Assembly: GCF_001865015.1 (NCBI RefSeq)
Contig: NZ_MJGV01000002.1
Span: forward strand, 125,848 to 189,847
Length of the DNA stretch: 64,000 bases
Direction: 5' to 3'
From: Curtobacterium sp. MMLR14_010
GTDB taxonomy: Bacteria; Actinomycetota; Actinomycetes; Actinomycetales; Microbacteriaceae
This document shows positions 7,864 through 16,153 of this stretch, in pieces (within the stretch, counting starts at the first letter, position 1; each line of letters begins with the position of its first letter). Below the pieces are notes generated by a model. It was given only the letters and a program-made list of their open reading frames with translations. It did not search any database and was not told the origin of the DNA. A program made the translations under genes and the position numbers.

Positions 7864-8916
7864 GTGTCCGCCATCACGACCGCCAGGAGGCTCGCCCCCG
7901 GTCTCGCACTCGCCACCGGGATCGCCGTGGTCGCCACCGTCATCGGTCGGTTCCTGCCCGTCGTCGGTGCGCCGGTCAGCGGGGTGGTGCTCGGCGCGGT
8001 GATCGGTCTGGTACGTCGACCGTCCGACGCGCTGAAGCCCGGCATCACGACCGCGAGCAAGTTCGTGCTCCAGCTCGCCGTGGTGCTGCTCGGTGCGCAG
8101 CTGTCGCTCCTCGAGGTCGCGCGCGTCGGCGTCGAGTCGCTGCCCGTGATGCTCGGCACGCTCGTCATCTGCCTGGTCGCCGCCTGGCTGGTCGGGCGGG
8201 CGCTCGGCGTGGTCGGCAACCTGCGCACGCTCATCGGGGTCGGCACGGGCATCTGCGGGGCGTCGGCGATCGCCGCGGTCACCCCGGTCATCGGGGCGCT
8301 CTCGGTCGAGGTCGCCTACGCCGTGTCCACGATCTTCCTGTTCAACGTCGCCGCGGTGATCGTCTTCCCGGTCGTCGGGCACGCGCTCGGGATGAGCCAG
8401 CACGCGTTCGGGCTGTTCGCGGGCACCGCGGTGAACGACACGTCGTCGGTCGTGGCCGCCGCGAGCACGTACGGCACACAGGCCGCGAACTTCGCCGTCG
8501 TCGTGAAGCTCGTCCGGACGCTCATGATCATCCCGATCGTGCTCGGGCTCGCGTGGCTCGTCGGTCGACGGGAGCAGGCCGCCGCTGCCGTCGCCGCGTC
8601 GGCCGCCGGTGCCGAGCCGACCCCGGCCGTCCGCTGGACCCCGCGCCGGGTGGTCCGCCTGGTCCCGTGGTTCCTCATCGGGTTCGTCGTCGCTGCGGCC
8701 GTCAACTCGACCGGCGTGCTCCCGGGCCCGGTGCACCCGGCGATCGCCACGGTCGCCGCGTTCCTCATCACGGTGGCGCTGAGCGCGATCGGGCTGTCCA
8801 CCGACGTCGCCGGCTTCCGTCGCGCCGGGTTCCGGCCGCTCGTGCTCGGGCTCGTGCTGTGGGTCGTCGTGTCGCTGTCGAGCCTCGGGCTGATGGCGGT
8901 CACCGGCTCGTTCTGA
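7864..8916 (+). CDS. YeiH/UPF0324-family putative sulfate exporter
   Basis: A 350-aa integral membrane protein of the UPF0324/YeiH family with about ten membrane segments, beginning at LAPGLALATGIAVVATVIG. The family hallmark region GVGTGICGASAIAAVTPVI and the later FAGTAVNDTSSVVAA are both present. Members are annotated as putative sulfate exporters; direct transport evidence for this clade is weak. GTG 7864 is chosen because the -10 hexamer CAGGAT ends 6 nt before it and the preceding open frame overlaps the divergent SRPBCC gene. Confidence 0.85.
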   Translation: MSAITTARRLAPGLALATGIAVVATVIGRFLPVVGAPVSGVVLGAVIGLVRRPSDALKPGITTASKFVLQLAVVLLGAQLSLLEVARVGVESLPVMLGTLVICLVAAWLVGRALGVVGNLRTLIGVGTGICGASAIAAVTPVIGALSVEVAYAVSTIFLFNVAAVIVFPVVGHALGMSQHAFGLFAGTAVNDTSSVVAAASTYGTQAANFAVVVKLVRTLMIIPIVLGLAWLVGRREQAAAAVAASAAGAEPTPAVRWTPRRVVRLVPWFLIGFVVAAAVNSTGVLPGPVHPAIATVAAFLITVALSAIGLSTDVAGFRRAGFRPLVLGLVLWVVVSLSSLGLMAVTGSF

Positions 8917-8947
8917 CGGCCGTCGGCGGGTCCGTCCGCCCCGGCGG

Positions 8948-8953
8948 TACCGT
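8948..8953 (+). promoter_or_regulatory. -10 element of the dipeptidase gene
   Basis: TACCGT with a 6-nt gap to ATG 8960 and no ribosome-binding site, indicating a leaderless transcript. Confidence 0.5.
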
Positions 8954-8959
8954 CGGGGC

Positions 8960-9988
8960 ATGACCTCCCCCTTCCCGGTGATCGACGGCCACAACGACCT
9001 GCCCTGGGAGCGCCGCGAGTCGCACGACTCCGGGCTCGACGGCATCGACTCCGAGCAGGACTCCCTGCACACCGACCTGCCGAAGCTCCGCGCCGGGGGT
9101 GTCGTCGGGCAGTTCTGGTCGGTCTTCGTGCCCGCGGACGACCCCGACCCGGTGCGGACGACCCTGCAGCAGGTCGACCTCGTGCACCGGATGGTCGAGC
9201 GGTACCCGGACGACCTCGCCCTCGCCAGGACCGCCGGCGAGGTCCGCTCGGCGATCGGGTCCGGCCGGGTCGCGTCGTTGCTCGGCGCCGAGGGCGGGCA
9301 CTCGATCGGCGACGACCTCGCGGTGCTCCGCACCCTCGCGCGGCTCGGCGTCCGGTACATGACCCTGACCCACAACGACGACACCCCCTGGGCCGACTCG
9401 GCGACCGGCGCCCGGGCACACGGCGGGCTGACGGACCGCGGTCGTGCAGTCGTCGCGGAGATGGAGCGAATCGGCATGCTCGTCGACCTGTCCCACACCG
9501 CCCCGACCACGATGCGGGACACCCTCGACGTCGCCACCCGCCCGGTCGTCTTCAGCCACTCGTCCACGATCGCGGTCGACGACCACCCGCGGAACGTCCC
9601 CGACGACGTGCTCGGACGCCTGGCCGACAACGGCGGCGTCGTGATGCTGACGTTCGTGCCGAAGTTCGTGTCGCGCGCCTGGGCCGACTGGGAGGAAGCG
9701 GGCTCAGAGGGTGAGGGGCCGCTCGTGACGGTGTCGGACGTCGCGGACCACGTCGAGCATGCACGCGAGGTCGCCGGCGCGGCGCACATCGGCCTCGGCG
9801 GGGACTACGACGGCACCCCGGTGCTGCCGCCGGACCTGCGCGACGTGTCGCGGTACCCGGTGCTCGCCGCCGAGCTCTCGCGCCGTGGGTGGGGCGCGCC
9901 GGACCTCGTGGCGCTGGCGAGTGGGAACGTGCTCCGCGTGCTCGAGGCCACCGACGACCGCTTCGCCCGCACGGCCCTCGTGCGCTGA
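8960..9988 (+). CDS. Membrane-dipeptidase family (M19) zinc peptidase
   Basis: A 342-aa metallopeptidase of family M19, which cleaves dipeptides including those with a D- or dehydro-residue at the C-terminal side. The binuclear zinc site is visible: DGHND (His11, Asp13), bridging Glu111 in GAEGGHS, His179 in DLSHT and His200 in FSHSS, with GGDYDG near the C-terminus. There is no signal peptide or anchor, so it is probably cytoplasmic. A strong hairpin follows 37 nt after the stop. Confidence 0.9.
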   Translation: MTSPFPVIDGHNDLPWERRESHDSGLDGIDSEQDSLHTDLPKLRAGGVVGQFWSVFVPADDPDPVRTTLQQVDLVHRMVERYPDDLALARTAGEVRSAIGSGRVASLLGAEGGHSIGDDLAVLRTLARLGVRYMTLTHNDDTPWADSATGARAHGGLTDRGRAVVAEMERIGMLVDLSHTAPTTMRDTLDVATRPVVFSHSSTIAVDDHPRNVPDDVLGRLADNGGVVMLTFVPKFVSRAWADWEEAGSEGEGPLVTVSDVADHVEHAREVAGAAHIGLGGDYDGTPVLPPDLRDVSRYPVLAAELSRRGWGAPDLVALASGNVLRVLEATDDRFARTALVR

Positions 9989-10024
9989 CGCCTCCGCGCG
10001 TGCCCGTGCCCGTGCCTGCATCTC

Positions 10025-10087
10025 CATCGAGGGAGCAGGAATCGTCGGGTCGCGCGGCTCCACTCGACGTCTTCTGCTCCCTCGATG
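10025..10087. repeat. Long imperfect hairpin, copy 1 of the GAGGGAGCAG family
   Basis: Arms CATCGAGGGAGCAGGA (10025-10040) and TTCTGCTCCCTCGATG (10072-10087) match at 15 of 16 positions, and pairing continues inward with several mismatches. It follows the dipeptidase gene and may terminate it. A nearly identical, perfectly paired copy lies at 27567-27627 behind an unrelated gene. Confidence 0.8.
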
Positions 10088-10119
10088 CTGGCTGGAGGGG
10101 CCACGTCGGGTCCGGTGGC

Positions 10120-10125
10120 TAGGAT
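10120..10125 (+). promoter_or_regulatory. -10 element of the cysK-cysE operon
   Basis: TAGGAT in the context GGCTAGGATCAC, about 62 nt before the cysK start. Unlike its leaderless neighbours, this operon should have a 5' leader of about 55 nt. No clear -35 box is seen. Confidence 0.45.
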
Positions 10126-10187
10126 CACAGGCGCACACCGCGCCTCCAGGATGGGTCGCGGACGCGACCGACGTGAGGACGGAACCG

Positions 10188-11126
10188 ATGAGCGGCACCA
10201 TCTACGACAACATCTCGCAGGCCTTCGGGAACACCCCGCTCGTGCGGCTGAACCGGCTGCCGGCCGAGGGCGGTGCCGAGATCCTCGCGAAGCTCGAGTT
10301 CTACAACCCGGGCGCCAGCGTGAAGGACCGCCTCGGCGTCGCGATCATCGACGCGGCCGAGGAGTCCGGTGAGCTGAAGCCGGGCGGCACGATCGTCGAG
10401 GGCTCGTCGGGCAACACCGGCATCGCGCTCGCACTGGTCGGTGCTGCGCGGGGGTACAACGTCATCGTGACGATGCCCGAGACCATGAGCGTCGAGCGCC
10501 GGGCCGTGATGCGCGCGTACGGCGCCGAGATCGTCCTGACCCCGGGCTCCGAGGGCATGCAGGGCGCCGTCGCGCGGGCCGCGGCCATCGTCGACGAGAC
10601 GCCCGGCGCGATCCTGGCCCACCAGTTCGAGACCGCCGCCAACGCCGCCATCCACCGTCGGACCACGGCGGAGGAGATCCTCCGCGACACCGAGGAGCAC
10701 GTCGACGTGTTCGTCGCGGGCGTCGGCACCGGCGGCACCATCACCGGTGTCGGCCAGGTGCTCAAGGAACGCGTGCCCGGCGTGCAGATCGTCGCCGTGG
10801 AGCCCGCGGACTCGCCGCTCCTGACGCACGGCAAGGCCGGCCCGCACAAGATCGCCGGCATCGGCGCGAACTTCGTCCCCGAGGTCCTCGACCGTTCGGT
10901 CATCGACGAGGTGTTCGACGTCGAACTCGACGACGCCCTGCGCGTGGCCCGGGCCCTGGCCACCGACGAGGGCATCCTCGCCGGCATCTCCTCCGGCGCG
11001 ATCATCCACGCTGCCCTGGTGATCGCGGCGCGGCCCGAGAACGCCGGCAAGCGCATCGTCGCGATCGTCTGCGACACCGGTGAGCGCTACCTGTCCACCG
11101 TGCTGTTCGAGGGACTCACTGCGTGA
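10188..11126 (+). CDS. cysK: Cysteine synthase A (O-acetylserine sulfhydrylase)
   Basis: A 312-aa PLP enzyme that makes L-cysteine from O-acetylserine and sulfide in the cytoplasm. The Schiff-base lysine is Lys46 in NPGASVKDR; the substrate loop is SSGNTG, and the glycine-rich GVGTGGTITG binds the PLP phosphate. Length and motifs match CysK rather than cystathionine beta-synthase. ATG 10188 follows GAGGACGGA. Its TGA overlaps the GTG of cysE (GTGA), so the two enzymes, which form the cysteine synthase complex in other bacteria, are translationally coupled. Confidence 0.96.
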   Translation: MSGTIYDNISQAFGNTPLVRLNRLPAEGGAEILAKLEFYNPGASVKDRLGVAIIDAAEESGELKPGGTIVEGSSGNTGIALALVGAARGYNVIVTMPETMSVERRAVMRAYGAEIVLTPGSEGMQGAVARAAAIVDETPGAILAHQFETAANAAIHRRTTAEEILRDTEEHVDVFVAGVGTGGTITGVGQVLKERVPGVQIVAVEPADSPLLTHGKAGPHKIAGIGANFVPEVLDRSVIDEVFDVELDDALRVARALATDEGILAGISSGAIIHAALVIAARPENAGKRIVAIVCDTGERYLSTVLFEGLTA

Positions 11127-11704
11127 CCCGAGCTCGACGAGGCGTGCTGCGCACTGTCCGAGAGGACCTCGCCGCAGCACGCCGGGGTGACCCGGCAGCG
11201 CGCGGGGACCTCGAGAACGCCGTGGTCTACTCCGGACTGCACGCGATCTGGGCGTACCGTCTGTCGCACCGGCTGTGGCTGGCGCAGGGGCTGCCCGGCT
11301 CCCGGTTCGCCGCGCGCATCGTCGCGCAGACGACCCGGGTGCTGACGGGCATCGAGATCCACCCCGGGGCGCGCATCGGACGGCGCTTCTTCATCGACCA
11401 CGGCATGGGGGTCGTCATCGGCGAGACGGCCGTCGTCGGCCACGACGTCCTGATGTTCCACGGCGTCACGCTCGGCGGTCGTGGCGGTGCCCACGGCCCG
11501 GGCGCCCAGCGGCACCCGACCGTGGGGGACCGCGTGGTGCTCGGCGCCGGGTCGTCGTTGATCGGGGCGATCACGGTCGGGGACGACTCGGTCGTCGGCG
11601 CGGGCACGGTCGTCACGAAGGACGTCCCCGCGGGATCGGTCGTCACCGGTGTCGCCGGCACCGCCCGGCCGCGCTCGGGCGGCGAGGGCGTGCCGGCGCT
11701 CTGA
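11123..11704 (+). CDS. cysE: Serine O-acetyltransferase
   Basis: A 193-aa short-form serine acetyltransferase, supplying O-acetylserine to CysK. The C-terminal half is a left-handed beta-helix of hexapeptide repeats: IEIHPGARIGRRFFIDHGMGVVIGETAVVG, then LMFHGVTLGG, with His residues in the DHGMG and FHGVT segments at the acetyl-CoA and serine sites. The N-terminal helical part is shorter than in E. coli CysE, as is usual in actinobacteria. GTG 11123 overlaps the cysK stop. A terminator-like hairpin follows at 11715. Confidence 0.95.
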   Translation: MTRARRGVLRTVREDLAAARRGDPAARGDLENAVVYSGLHAIWAYRLSHRLWLAQGLPGSRFAARIVAQTTRVLTGIEIHPGARIGRRFFIDHGMGVVIGETAVVGHDVLMFHGVTLGGRGGAHGPGAQRHPTVGDRVVLGAGSSLIGAITVGDDSVVGAGTVVTKDVPAGSVVTGVAGTARPRSGGEGVPAL

Positions 11705-11714
11705 CCGGGACACC

Positions 11715-11733
11715 GCCGGGGCTGGACCCCGGC
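11715..11733. terminator. Hairpin between convergent cysE and excalibur genes
   Basis: GCCGGGG (11715-11721), 5-nt loop, CCCCGGC (11727-11733), 11 nt after the cysE stop and 7 nt from the convergent gene's stop. It can serve both directions; no T-tract follows. Confidence 0.6.
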
Positions 11734-11739
11734 GTCGGG

Positions 11740-12048
11740 TCAGCTCTTCTCGCAGGCGATGCCGTCCTTGTCGCGGTCGGACTTCGCGTTCGCCTTGTAG
11801 AGGGCGTCGTCCTTCTTCACGGTCCCCTTGAGCGCCCGGTAGGTGACCTTGCCGCCGGACGTGACCTTGTTCTTGGTCACCGACTTCTTCGCGATCCCGC
11901 CGGAGTACACCTTGTTGATCGCGGTGCAGTTCTTGTAGACGGTCGGTGCGGCCTGGGCCGACACTGCTCCGCCGAGCGACACGGTGGTCGCCAGGACGGC
12001 TGCGGCAGCGGACAGGCCGATGGTGCGGATGACACGGTTGGTGCGCAC
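11740..12048 (-). CDS. Secreted excalibur calcium-binding domain protein
   Basis: A 102-aa exported protein. The signal peptide (hydrophobic IGLSAAAAVLATTVSLGGA, cleavage near SAQAA-PTV) is followed by a short linker and a C-terminal excalibur domain with DRDKDGIACEK, an EF-hand-like DxDxDG calcium loop beside a conserved Cys that pairs with Cys in KNCTAI. It probably acts at the cell surface. GTG 12048 is chosen over ATG 12099 because GGGGGA lies just upstream and this gives a normal positively charged signal-peptide N-terminus. Confidence 0.85.
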   Translation of the reverse strand: MRTNRVIRTIGLSAAAAVLATTVSLGGAVSAQAAPTVYKNCTAINKVYSGGIAKKSVTKNKVTSGGKVTYRALKGTVKKDDALYKANAKSDRDKDGIACEKS

Positions 12049-12155
12049 GGATTCCCCCGGGAGGTCGATGCCGCATCGGGTACGCGGCACGCTGATCATA
12101 TGGATTCCTCAGCTGCTGTGGGGACGATGTCCCGATCGTGCGGCATGCTGGCGGG

Positions 12156-12572
12156 ATGGACGGGGAAGCCCTGCACGAGGTCGCACTGCGGACGGCACTG
12201 GCCCTGCCCGCGACCGAGGAGACCCAGCCCTTCGGCGAGGGCGCCATCGTCGTCAAGGTCGTCGGCAAGATGTTCGTGATGACGACCGAGCTGCGGGGCG
12301 TCCCGATCGTGAACCTCAAGTGCGCACCACCCCACGGTGCCGCGCTGGTCCGCGACCTCGCCGAGGTCACGCCGGGGTGGCACATGGACAAGCGCCACTG
12401 GATCACGCTGTCGCCGGGGCCGGGCATCGACGAGGTCCTGGTGGAGGACCTCGTCGCCAACGCGTGGGACCTCGTCGTGGCGGGGCTCCCGCGTGCGCGG
12501 CGGCCGCTCGACCCGACGCGAGGCGACGGCGCGGAGCCGTCCGGACGGGCGGCCGGCCCCTCGACTCCGTGA
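12156..12572 (+). CDS. MmcQ/YjbR family protein
   Basis: A 138-aa YjbR-like protein (double-wing DNA-binding fold). Diagnostic pieces are ALALPATEETQPFGEGAIVVKVVGKMF, the central VNLKCAP, and GWHMDKRHWITL. The biochemical role of this family is unsettled. The last 25 residues (after AGLPRARRPLD) are low-complexity and run up to the repeat array. ATG 12156 has a weak -10 (CATGCT) 6 nt upstream; a GTG six codons earlier is an alternative start. Confidence 0.82.
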   Translation: MDGEALHEVALRTALALPATEETQPFGEGAIVVKVVGKMFVMTTELRGVPIVNLKCAPPHGAALVRDLAEVTPGWHMDKRHWITLSPGPGIDEVLVEDLVANAWDLVVAGLPRARRPLDPTRGDGAEPSGRAAGPSTP

Positions 12573-12590
12573 CGCTGGCGTCGCGATCGG

Positions 12591-13601
12591 CCTGGAGGCC
12601 CGGTGCCGGCCCGCCGGGCCCGCGCCGGCCCTCCAGGCGGTTCCGTCCTGATCTGCACAACGGAAGTCGGCTCGCGCCACGTCCGTACGTGGTTCGAGCC
12701 GGCACCGGTGGTGCGGCGCCGCTTCGCGCCCCGGTGCGCGCTTCGCGCCCCGCCGTGACGGGGCGCGGTGTCCGCGGGCGGGCGCGACTCCCGAGCCTGG
12801 AGGCCCGGTGCCGGCCCGCCGGGCGTGCGCCGGGCCTCCAGGCGGTTCCGTCCGCGTCCGCACAACGGAAGTGGGCCCGCGCCGCCTCCGTAGGTGGTTC
12901 GAGCCGGCGCCCGTTCGCGCCCCGGTGCGCGCTTCGCGCCCCCTCGCGCCGGGGCGCGACGTCCGCGGGCGGGCGCGACTCCCGAGCCTGGAGGCCCGGT
13001 GCCGGACCGCCGGGCGCGCGCCGGGCCTCCAGGCGGTGCCGTCCGGATCTGCACAACGGAAGTGGGCTCGCGCCGCCTTCGTGCGTGGTTCGAGCCGGCA
13101 CCGGTGGTGCGGCGCCGGTTCGCGCCCCGGTGCGCGCTTCGCGCCCCGCCGTGACGGGGCGCGGTGTCCGCGGGCGGGCGCGACCCGAAGGCCTGGAGGC
13201 TCGGTGCCGGCCCGCCGGGCGCGCGCCGGGCCTCCAGGCGGTTCCGTCCTGATCTGCACAACGGAAGTGGGCTCGCACCGCGTCAGTGCGTGGTTCGAGC
13301 CGGCACCGGTGGTGCGGCGCCGGATCGCGCCCCGGTGCGCGCTTCGCGCCCCGCCGTGCCGGGGCGCGACGTCCGCGGGCGGGCGCGACCCGAAGGCCTG
13401 GAGGCCCGGCGCCAGCCCGCCGGGCGCGCGCCGGGCCTCCAGGCGGTGCCGTCCGGATCCGCACAACGGAAGCGGGCTCGCACCGCGTCCGTGGGTGGTT
13501 CGAGCCGGCACCGGTGGTGCGGCGCCGGTTCGCGCCCCGGTGCGCGCTTCGCGCCCCGTCGTGCCGGGGCGCGACGTCCGCGCGTGGGCGCGACTCCGGG
13601 C
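12591..13601. repeat. Array of five tandem 205-bp repeats
   Basis: Units start at 12591, 12796, 12987, 13192 and 13397, each beginning CCTGGAGGC. Four are 205 bp; the second is 191 bp because 14 bp are missing after GAGCCGGC. Each unit has the same modules in order: a hairpin CCTGGAGGCCCGG / CCGGGCCTCCAGG; TTCCGT / ACGGAA around a 13-nt spacer; a GGTTCGAGCCGGC segment; and a nested GC hairpin from TTCGCGCCCC / GGGGCGCG pairs. The 1059-bp interval 12573-13631 contains nothing else and separates convergent genes. Open frames across it are only repeat translations. Function unknown. Confidence 0.95.
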
Positions 13602-13631
13602 CGCGCGCCGCGGCGCGCCCGGCCCGCGCTC

Positions 13632-14279
13632 CTAGACCGCGGTGCCGACGCGTCCGGGGGCCAGCGCCTTGCGGGCCTCGCGCTCGACCTTCGGTGCGAC
13701 CGGCCGGTCGACGTCGAGCACGGCCTGCGCCTGCTCGGGCGTGAGCCCCGCGAACATGTCGCCGATGGTGACGCCGTGTGCCGGCCGGTCGACGACCGTG
13801 ATCGAGTCACCCGCGGCGACCGGCCCCGACTTCAGGACGCGGAGGTAGGCGCCGGGGCGGCCCTCCTCGGCGAACCGCTTGACCCACTTCGCGACGCCCA
13901 TCCTCCGGGCGAACGTGCCACAGGGCGTGCGCGGGATCGTGACCTCGAGCAGCAGGGTCTCGCCGACGCGCCAGCGCTCGCCGATGACGGCTCCGGTGAC
14001 GTCGACCCCCGAGGTGCGGAGGTTCTCGCCGAAGAGCCCGGCGGGCACGGGGCGGTCGAGCATCGCGGCGAAGTGCTCGGCGTCCTCGTCGGCGTAGGCG
14101 TACACGGCCTGGTCCTCGCCGCCGTGGTGCTTGCGGTCGGCCTGCACGTCGGCGTGCAGACCGAGCGGGCGGACGCGGACCGGGCCCTCGACGGGACGCT
14201 TGTCGATCGCCGTGACCCCGATGACGCCGGAGTCGGGCAGCAGGTGGTCCACGCGGCAGACGGCGATCACGGTCGACAT
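13632..14279 (-). CDS. MOSC domain protein (YiiM-like)
   Basis: A 215-aa protein with a MOSC beta-barrel, the fold that carries sulfur or binds molybdenum cofactor intermediates in moco sulfurases and in the YiiM/YuaD group. It contains GLHADVQADRKHHGGEDQAVYAYA, FGENLRTSGVDVTGAVIGERW and the conserved Cys in RTPCGTF, then the 3-alpha-type C-terminal helical segment (LTPEQAQAVLDV). In this group the role is probably detoxification of N-hydroxylated bases or sulfur handling; not proven. ATG 14279 has CAGGTT and a 6-nt gap before it (leaderless). Confidence 0.85.
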   Translation of the reverse strand: MSTVIAVCRVDHLLPDSGVIGVTAIDKRPVEGPVRVRPLGLHADVQADRKHHGGEDQAVYAYADEDAEHFAAMLDRPVPAGLFGENLRTSGVDVTGAVIGERWRVGETLLLEVTIPRTPCGTFARRMGVAKWVKRFAEEGRPGAYLRVLKSGPVAAGDSITVVDRPAHGVTIGDMFAGLTPEQAQAVLDVDRPVAPKVEREARKALAPGRVGTAV

Positions 14280-14285
14280 GTCCCC

Positions 14286-14291
14286 AACCTG
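14286..14291 (-). promoter_or_regulatory. -10 element of the MOSC gene
   Basis: CAGGTT on the minus strand with a 6-nt gap to ATG 14279 and no ribosome-binding site. Confidence 0.4.
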
Positions 14292-14423
14292 CCGCATCCG
14301 GTGCCCCGGGCGGAAGCTGGCAGTTGGCTGGACCCCGTGACGATCCGCTCGACCGTGCCGTCCCATCCGTGAATGACGCACGACGTGCACAGCACCACGA
14401 CCCGCGACAGAAGGAGCACGACC

Positions 14424-14846
14424 ATGACCGACATCACCCGCGCCACGAGCACCACCCCCACGGCCTCCGGCAAGACCGTCATCGACGACGCCGTCGTCTC
14501 CAAGGTCGCCGGCATCGCCGTGCGCGAGGTCCCGGGCGTCCACGGCCTCGGTGGCGGCGCAGCGCGTGCCATCGGCGCCCTCCGCGACGCCATCGGTCAG
14601 CGCGACCACGGCCAGGGCGTCAAGGTCGAGGTCGGCGAGCACCAGGTCGCCGCCGACGTCGTCATCGTCGCCGAGTACCCCGTCGCGCTCCAGGACCTCG
14701 CCGAGGCCATCCGTTCGTCGGTCACCCGCGCGATCGAGCAGCTCGTCGGGCTGGACGTCACCGAGGTCAACGTCACCGTGCAGGACGTCTTCATCCCGGG
14801 CGAGGACGACGACGACAAGGACGAGCAGCCGGCCCGCGTCGCCTGA
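14424..14846 (+). CDS. Asp23/Gls24 family envelope stress protein
   Basis: A 140-aa Asp23/Gls24 protein: VSKVAGIAVREVPGVHGLGGG at 25-45, then VEVGEHQVAADVVIVAEYPVALQDLAEAIRSSVTRAIEQLVGLDVTEVNVTVQDV, and an acidic C-terminus (EDDDDKDEQ). Gram-positive relatives bind the membrane through partners and report or buffer envelope stress. AAGGAG at 14411-14416 gives ATG 14424, rather than the in-frame ATG 17 codons upstream. First gene of a four-gene unit with an ECF sigma factor and two more Asp23-like proteins. Confidence 0.88.
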   Translation: MTDITRATSTTPTASGKTVIDDAVVSKVAGIAVREVPGVHGLGGGAARAIGALRDAIGQRDHGQGVKVEVGEHQVAADVVIVAEYPVALQDLAEAIRSSVTRAIEQLVGLDVTEVNVTVQDVFIPGEDDDDKDEQPARVA

Positions 14847-14891
14847 CCTCGCGCACGGCATTCCCTCACCAGCGACCAGTAGAAGGTAAGC

Positions 14892-15458
14892 GTGCAGCAC
14901 CAACACCCCGGGACGGCCCTCGTCGACCTGGACGACGGCGTCCTCGCCGGTCGTTCGGCCGACGGGGACGTCCGGGCGTTCGAGGTCCTGATCCGTCGGC
15001 ACACGCCGCTGCTCCGGGCCTACGCCCGCCGCACGCTCGGCTCCACCGACGAGCTCGACGACGTCGTGCAGGAGACCTTCATCACGGCCTGGGACAAGCT
15101 CGACGCCCTCGAGGACCGCGCACACGTCAGGGCGTGGATGATGCGGATCCTCTCGCGGAAGTGCCTCGACCGCATCCGTGCGCGTCGTGAGCACGACGAC
15201 GTCAACGAGCTCGAGGTCGCCGCTCCCACCGACGGCGCCCCCGAGCGGGTCGCCGAGGCCCGGGACCGGGAGCACGCGGCCGAGGTGGCGCTGGCCTCCC
15301 TCCCCGAGGCGCAGCGGCGGTGCTGGGTGATGAAGGAACTCCTGGGCTACCGGTACGAGGAGATCGCCGAGGAGCTCGACGTCCCGCTCTCGACCGTCCG
15401 GGGGCTGCTGTCCCGAGCCCGGAAGAACATGATCAGCCTGATGGAGGGATGGCGATGA
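14892..15458 (+). CDS. ECF-type RNA polymerase sigma factor
   Basis: A 188-aa sigma-70 family factor of the extracytoplasmic function type. Region 2 spans LLRAYARRTLGSTDELDDVVQETF with ITAWDKLDALEDRAHVRAWMMRILSRKCLDRIR, and region 4 is LPEAQRRCWVMKELLGYRYEEIAEELDVP with STVRGLLSRARKN, a clear helix-turn-helix. It should redirect RNA polymerase to stress promoters. GTG 14892 follows AGAAGGTAAG. Its TGA overlaps the next start (ATGA), the place where a cognate anti-sigma gene normally sits; that next gene has an anti-sigma-like N-terminus. Confidence 0.93.
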   Translation: MQHQHPGTALVDLDDGVLAGRSADGDVRAFEVLIRRHTPLLRAYARRTLGSTDELDDVVQETFITAWDKLDALEDRAHVRAWMMRILSRKCLDRIRARREHDDVNELEVAAPTDGAPERVAEARDREHAAEVALASLPEAQRRCWVMKELLGYRYEEIAEELDVPLSTVRGLLSRARKNMISLMEGWR

Positions 15459-16153
15459 CCGCCGGACCCGACCCCCGCGAGACGGACTCGACCGCCCTCG
15501 CAGCGCTCGAACCCGAAGACCTCGACGGCCACTCGATCGACGAGCTCGCCGACTACCTCGACGCCGGCATGCAGCCGGCGGACCCGAGCATCGACGACTC
15601 GCCGGCCTGCCAGAACGCCCTCGCCGCCATCATCCGGCTGCGGAACGCCTCGCTCAGCGCGCTCGAAGCCGCTGCACAGCACGAGGCCCCCGCCGACGAG
15701 TCCTGGATCGGCGGCGTGCTCGCGAACATCTCGCTCGAGGCCCGTGCCGGCCGCGACGTCCCCCTCCGCGCCGTCTCCGAGACCGAGCGCCCCGTGATGA
15801 CCGAGGGCGCGATCCGCTCGCTCGTGCGCCGTGCCGGTGACGCCGTCCCCGGCATCGTCGTCGCCCGGTGCTCCATCGACGGCGACATCACCGTCTTCGC
15901 CGCACCCGTCCGTGTCACGGTCGAGGTCGCGATCATCGCCGGCCCCGCCATCCACGCCACCGCGGAGCTGGTCCGCACCGGTGTGACCGCCGCGCTGGCC
16001 GAGCAGACCGACCTCGTGGTCGAGGCCGTCGACGTCGTGGTCCGCGACCTCCTGGTCGAGCCGGCCGCCGTCGCCGAAGCCGCGTCCGGCCGCACCCGCA
16101 CGGCCCCGCCGACCGACACCACCGACACCACCGCAGGGGAGGCAGACGCATGA
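15455..16153 (+). CDS. Anti-sigma-like domain fused to an Asp23/Gls24 domain
   Basis: A 232-aa protein translationally coupled to the ECF sigma gene by ATGA; GGAGGG lies 6 nt before the start. Residues 26-70 (HSIDELADYLDAG, CQNALAAIIRLRN) look like an ECF anti-sigma domain, which typically reads H..eLaaYlDGeL...H..xC..C...L..lr.lr. However, only one Cys (Cys52) remains and the metal-binding His-Cys-Cys set is lost. Residues 115-203 (MTEGAIRSLVRRAGDAVPGI ... VVEAVDVVVRDLL) are an Asp23/Gls24 domain. No membrane segment is seen. I infer that it ties sigma activity to the Asp23 envelope system. The anti-sigma reading rests on pattern similarity alone. Confidence 0.75.
   Translation: MTAGPDPRETDSTALAALEPEDLDGHSIDELADYLDAGMQPADPSIDDSPACQNALAAIIRLRNASLSALEAAAQHEAPADESWIGGVLANISLEARAGRDVPLRAVSETERPVMTEGAIRSLVRRAGDAVPGIVVARCSIDGDITVFAAPVRVTVEVAIIAGPAIHATAELVRTGVTAALAEQTDLVVEAVDVVVRDLLVEPAAVAEAASGRTRTAPPTDTTDTTAGEADA

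Noticed and set aside
12690..12705. tRNA gene (GGTTCGAGCC looks like a T-arm loop)
   Set aside because: The motif recurs in each array unit without acceptor, D or anticodon stems, so it is part of the repeat.
12591..13601. CRISPR array
   Set aside because: The unit is 205 bp and repeated over its whole length, with no short constant repeat and unique spacers and no cas genes nearby.
12808..13635. Arg/Gly/Pro-rich open frames across the tandem array
   Set aside because: They are open only because the GC-rich repeat lacks stop codons; they have no start signal and no fold-like composition.
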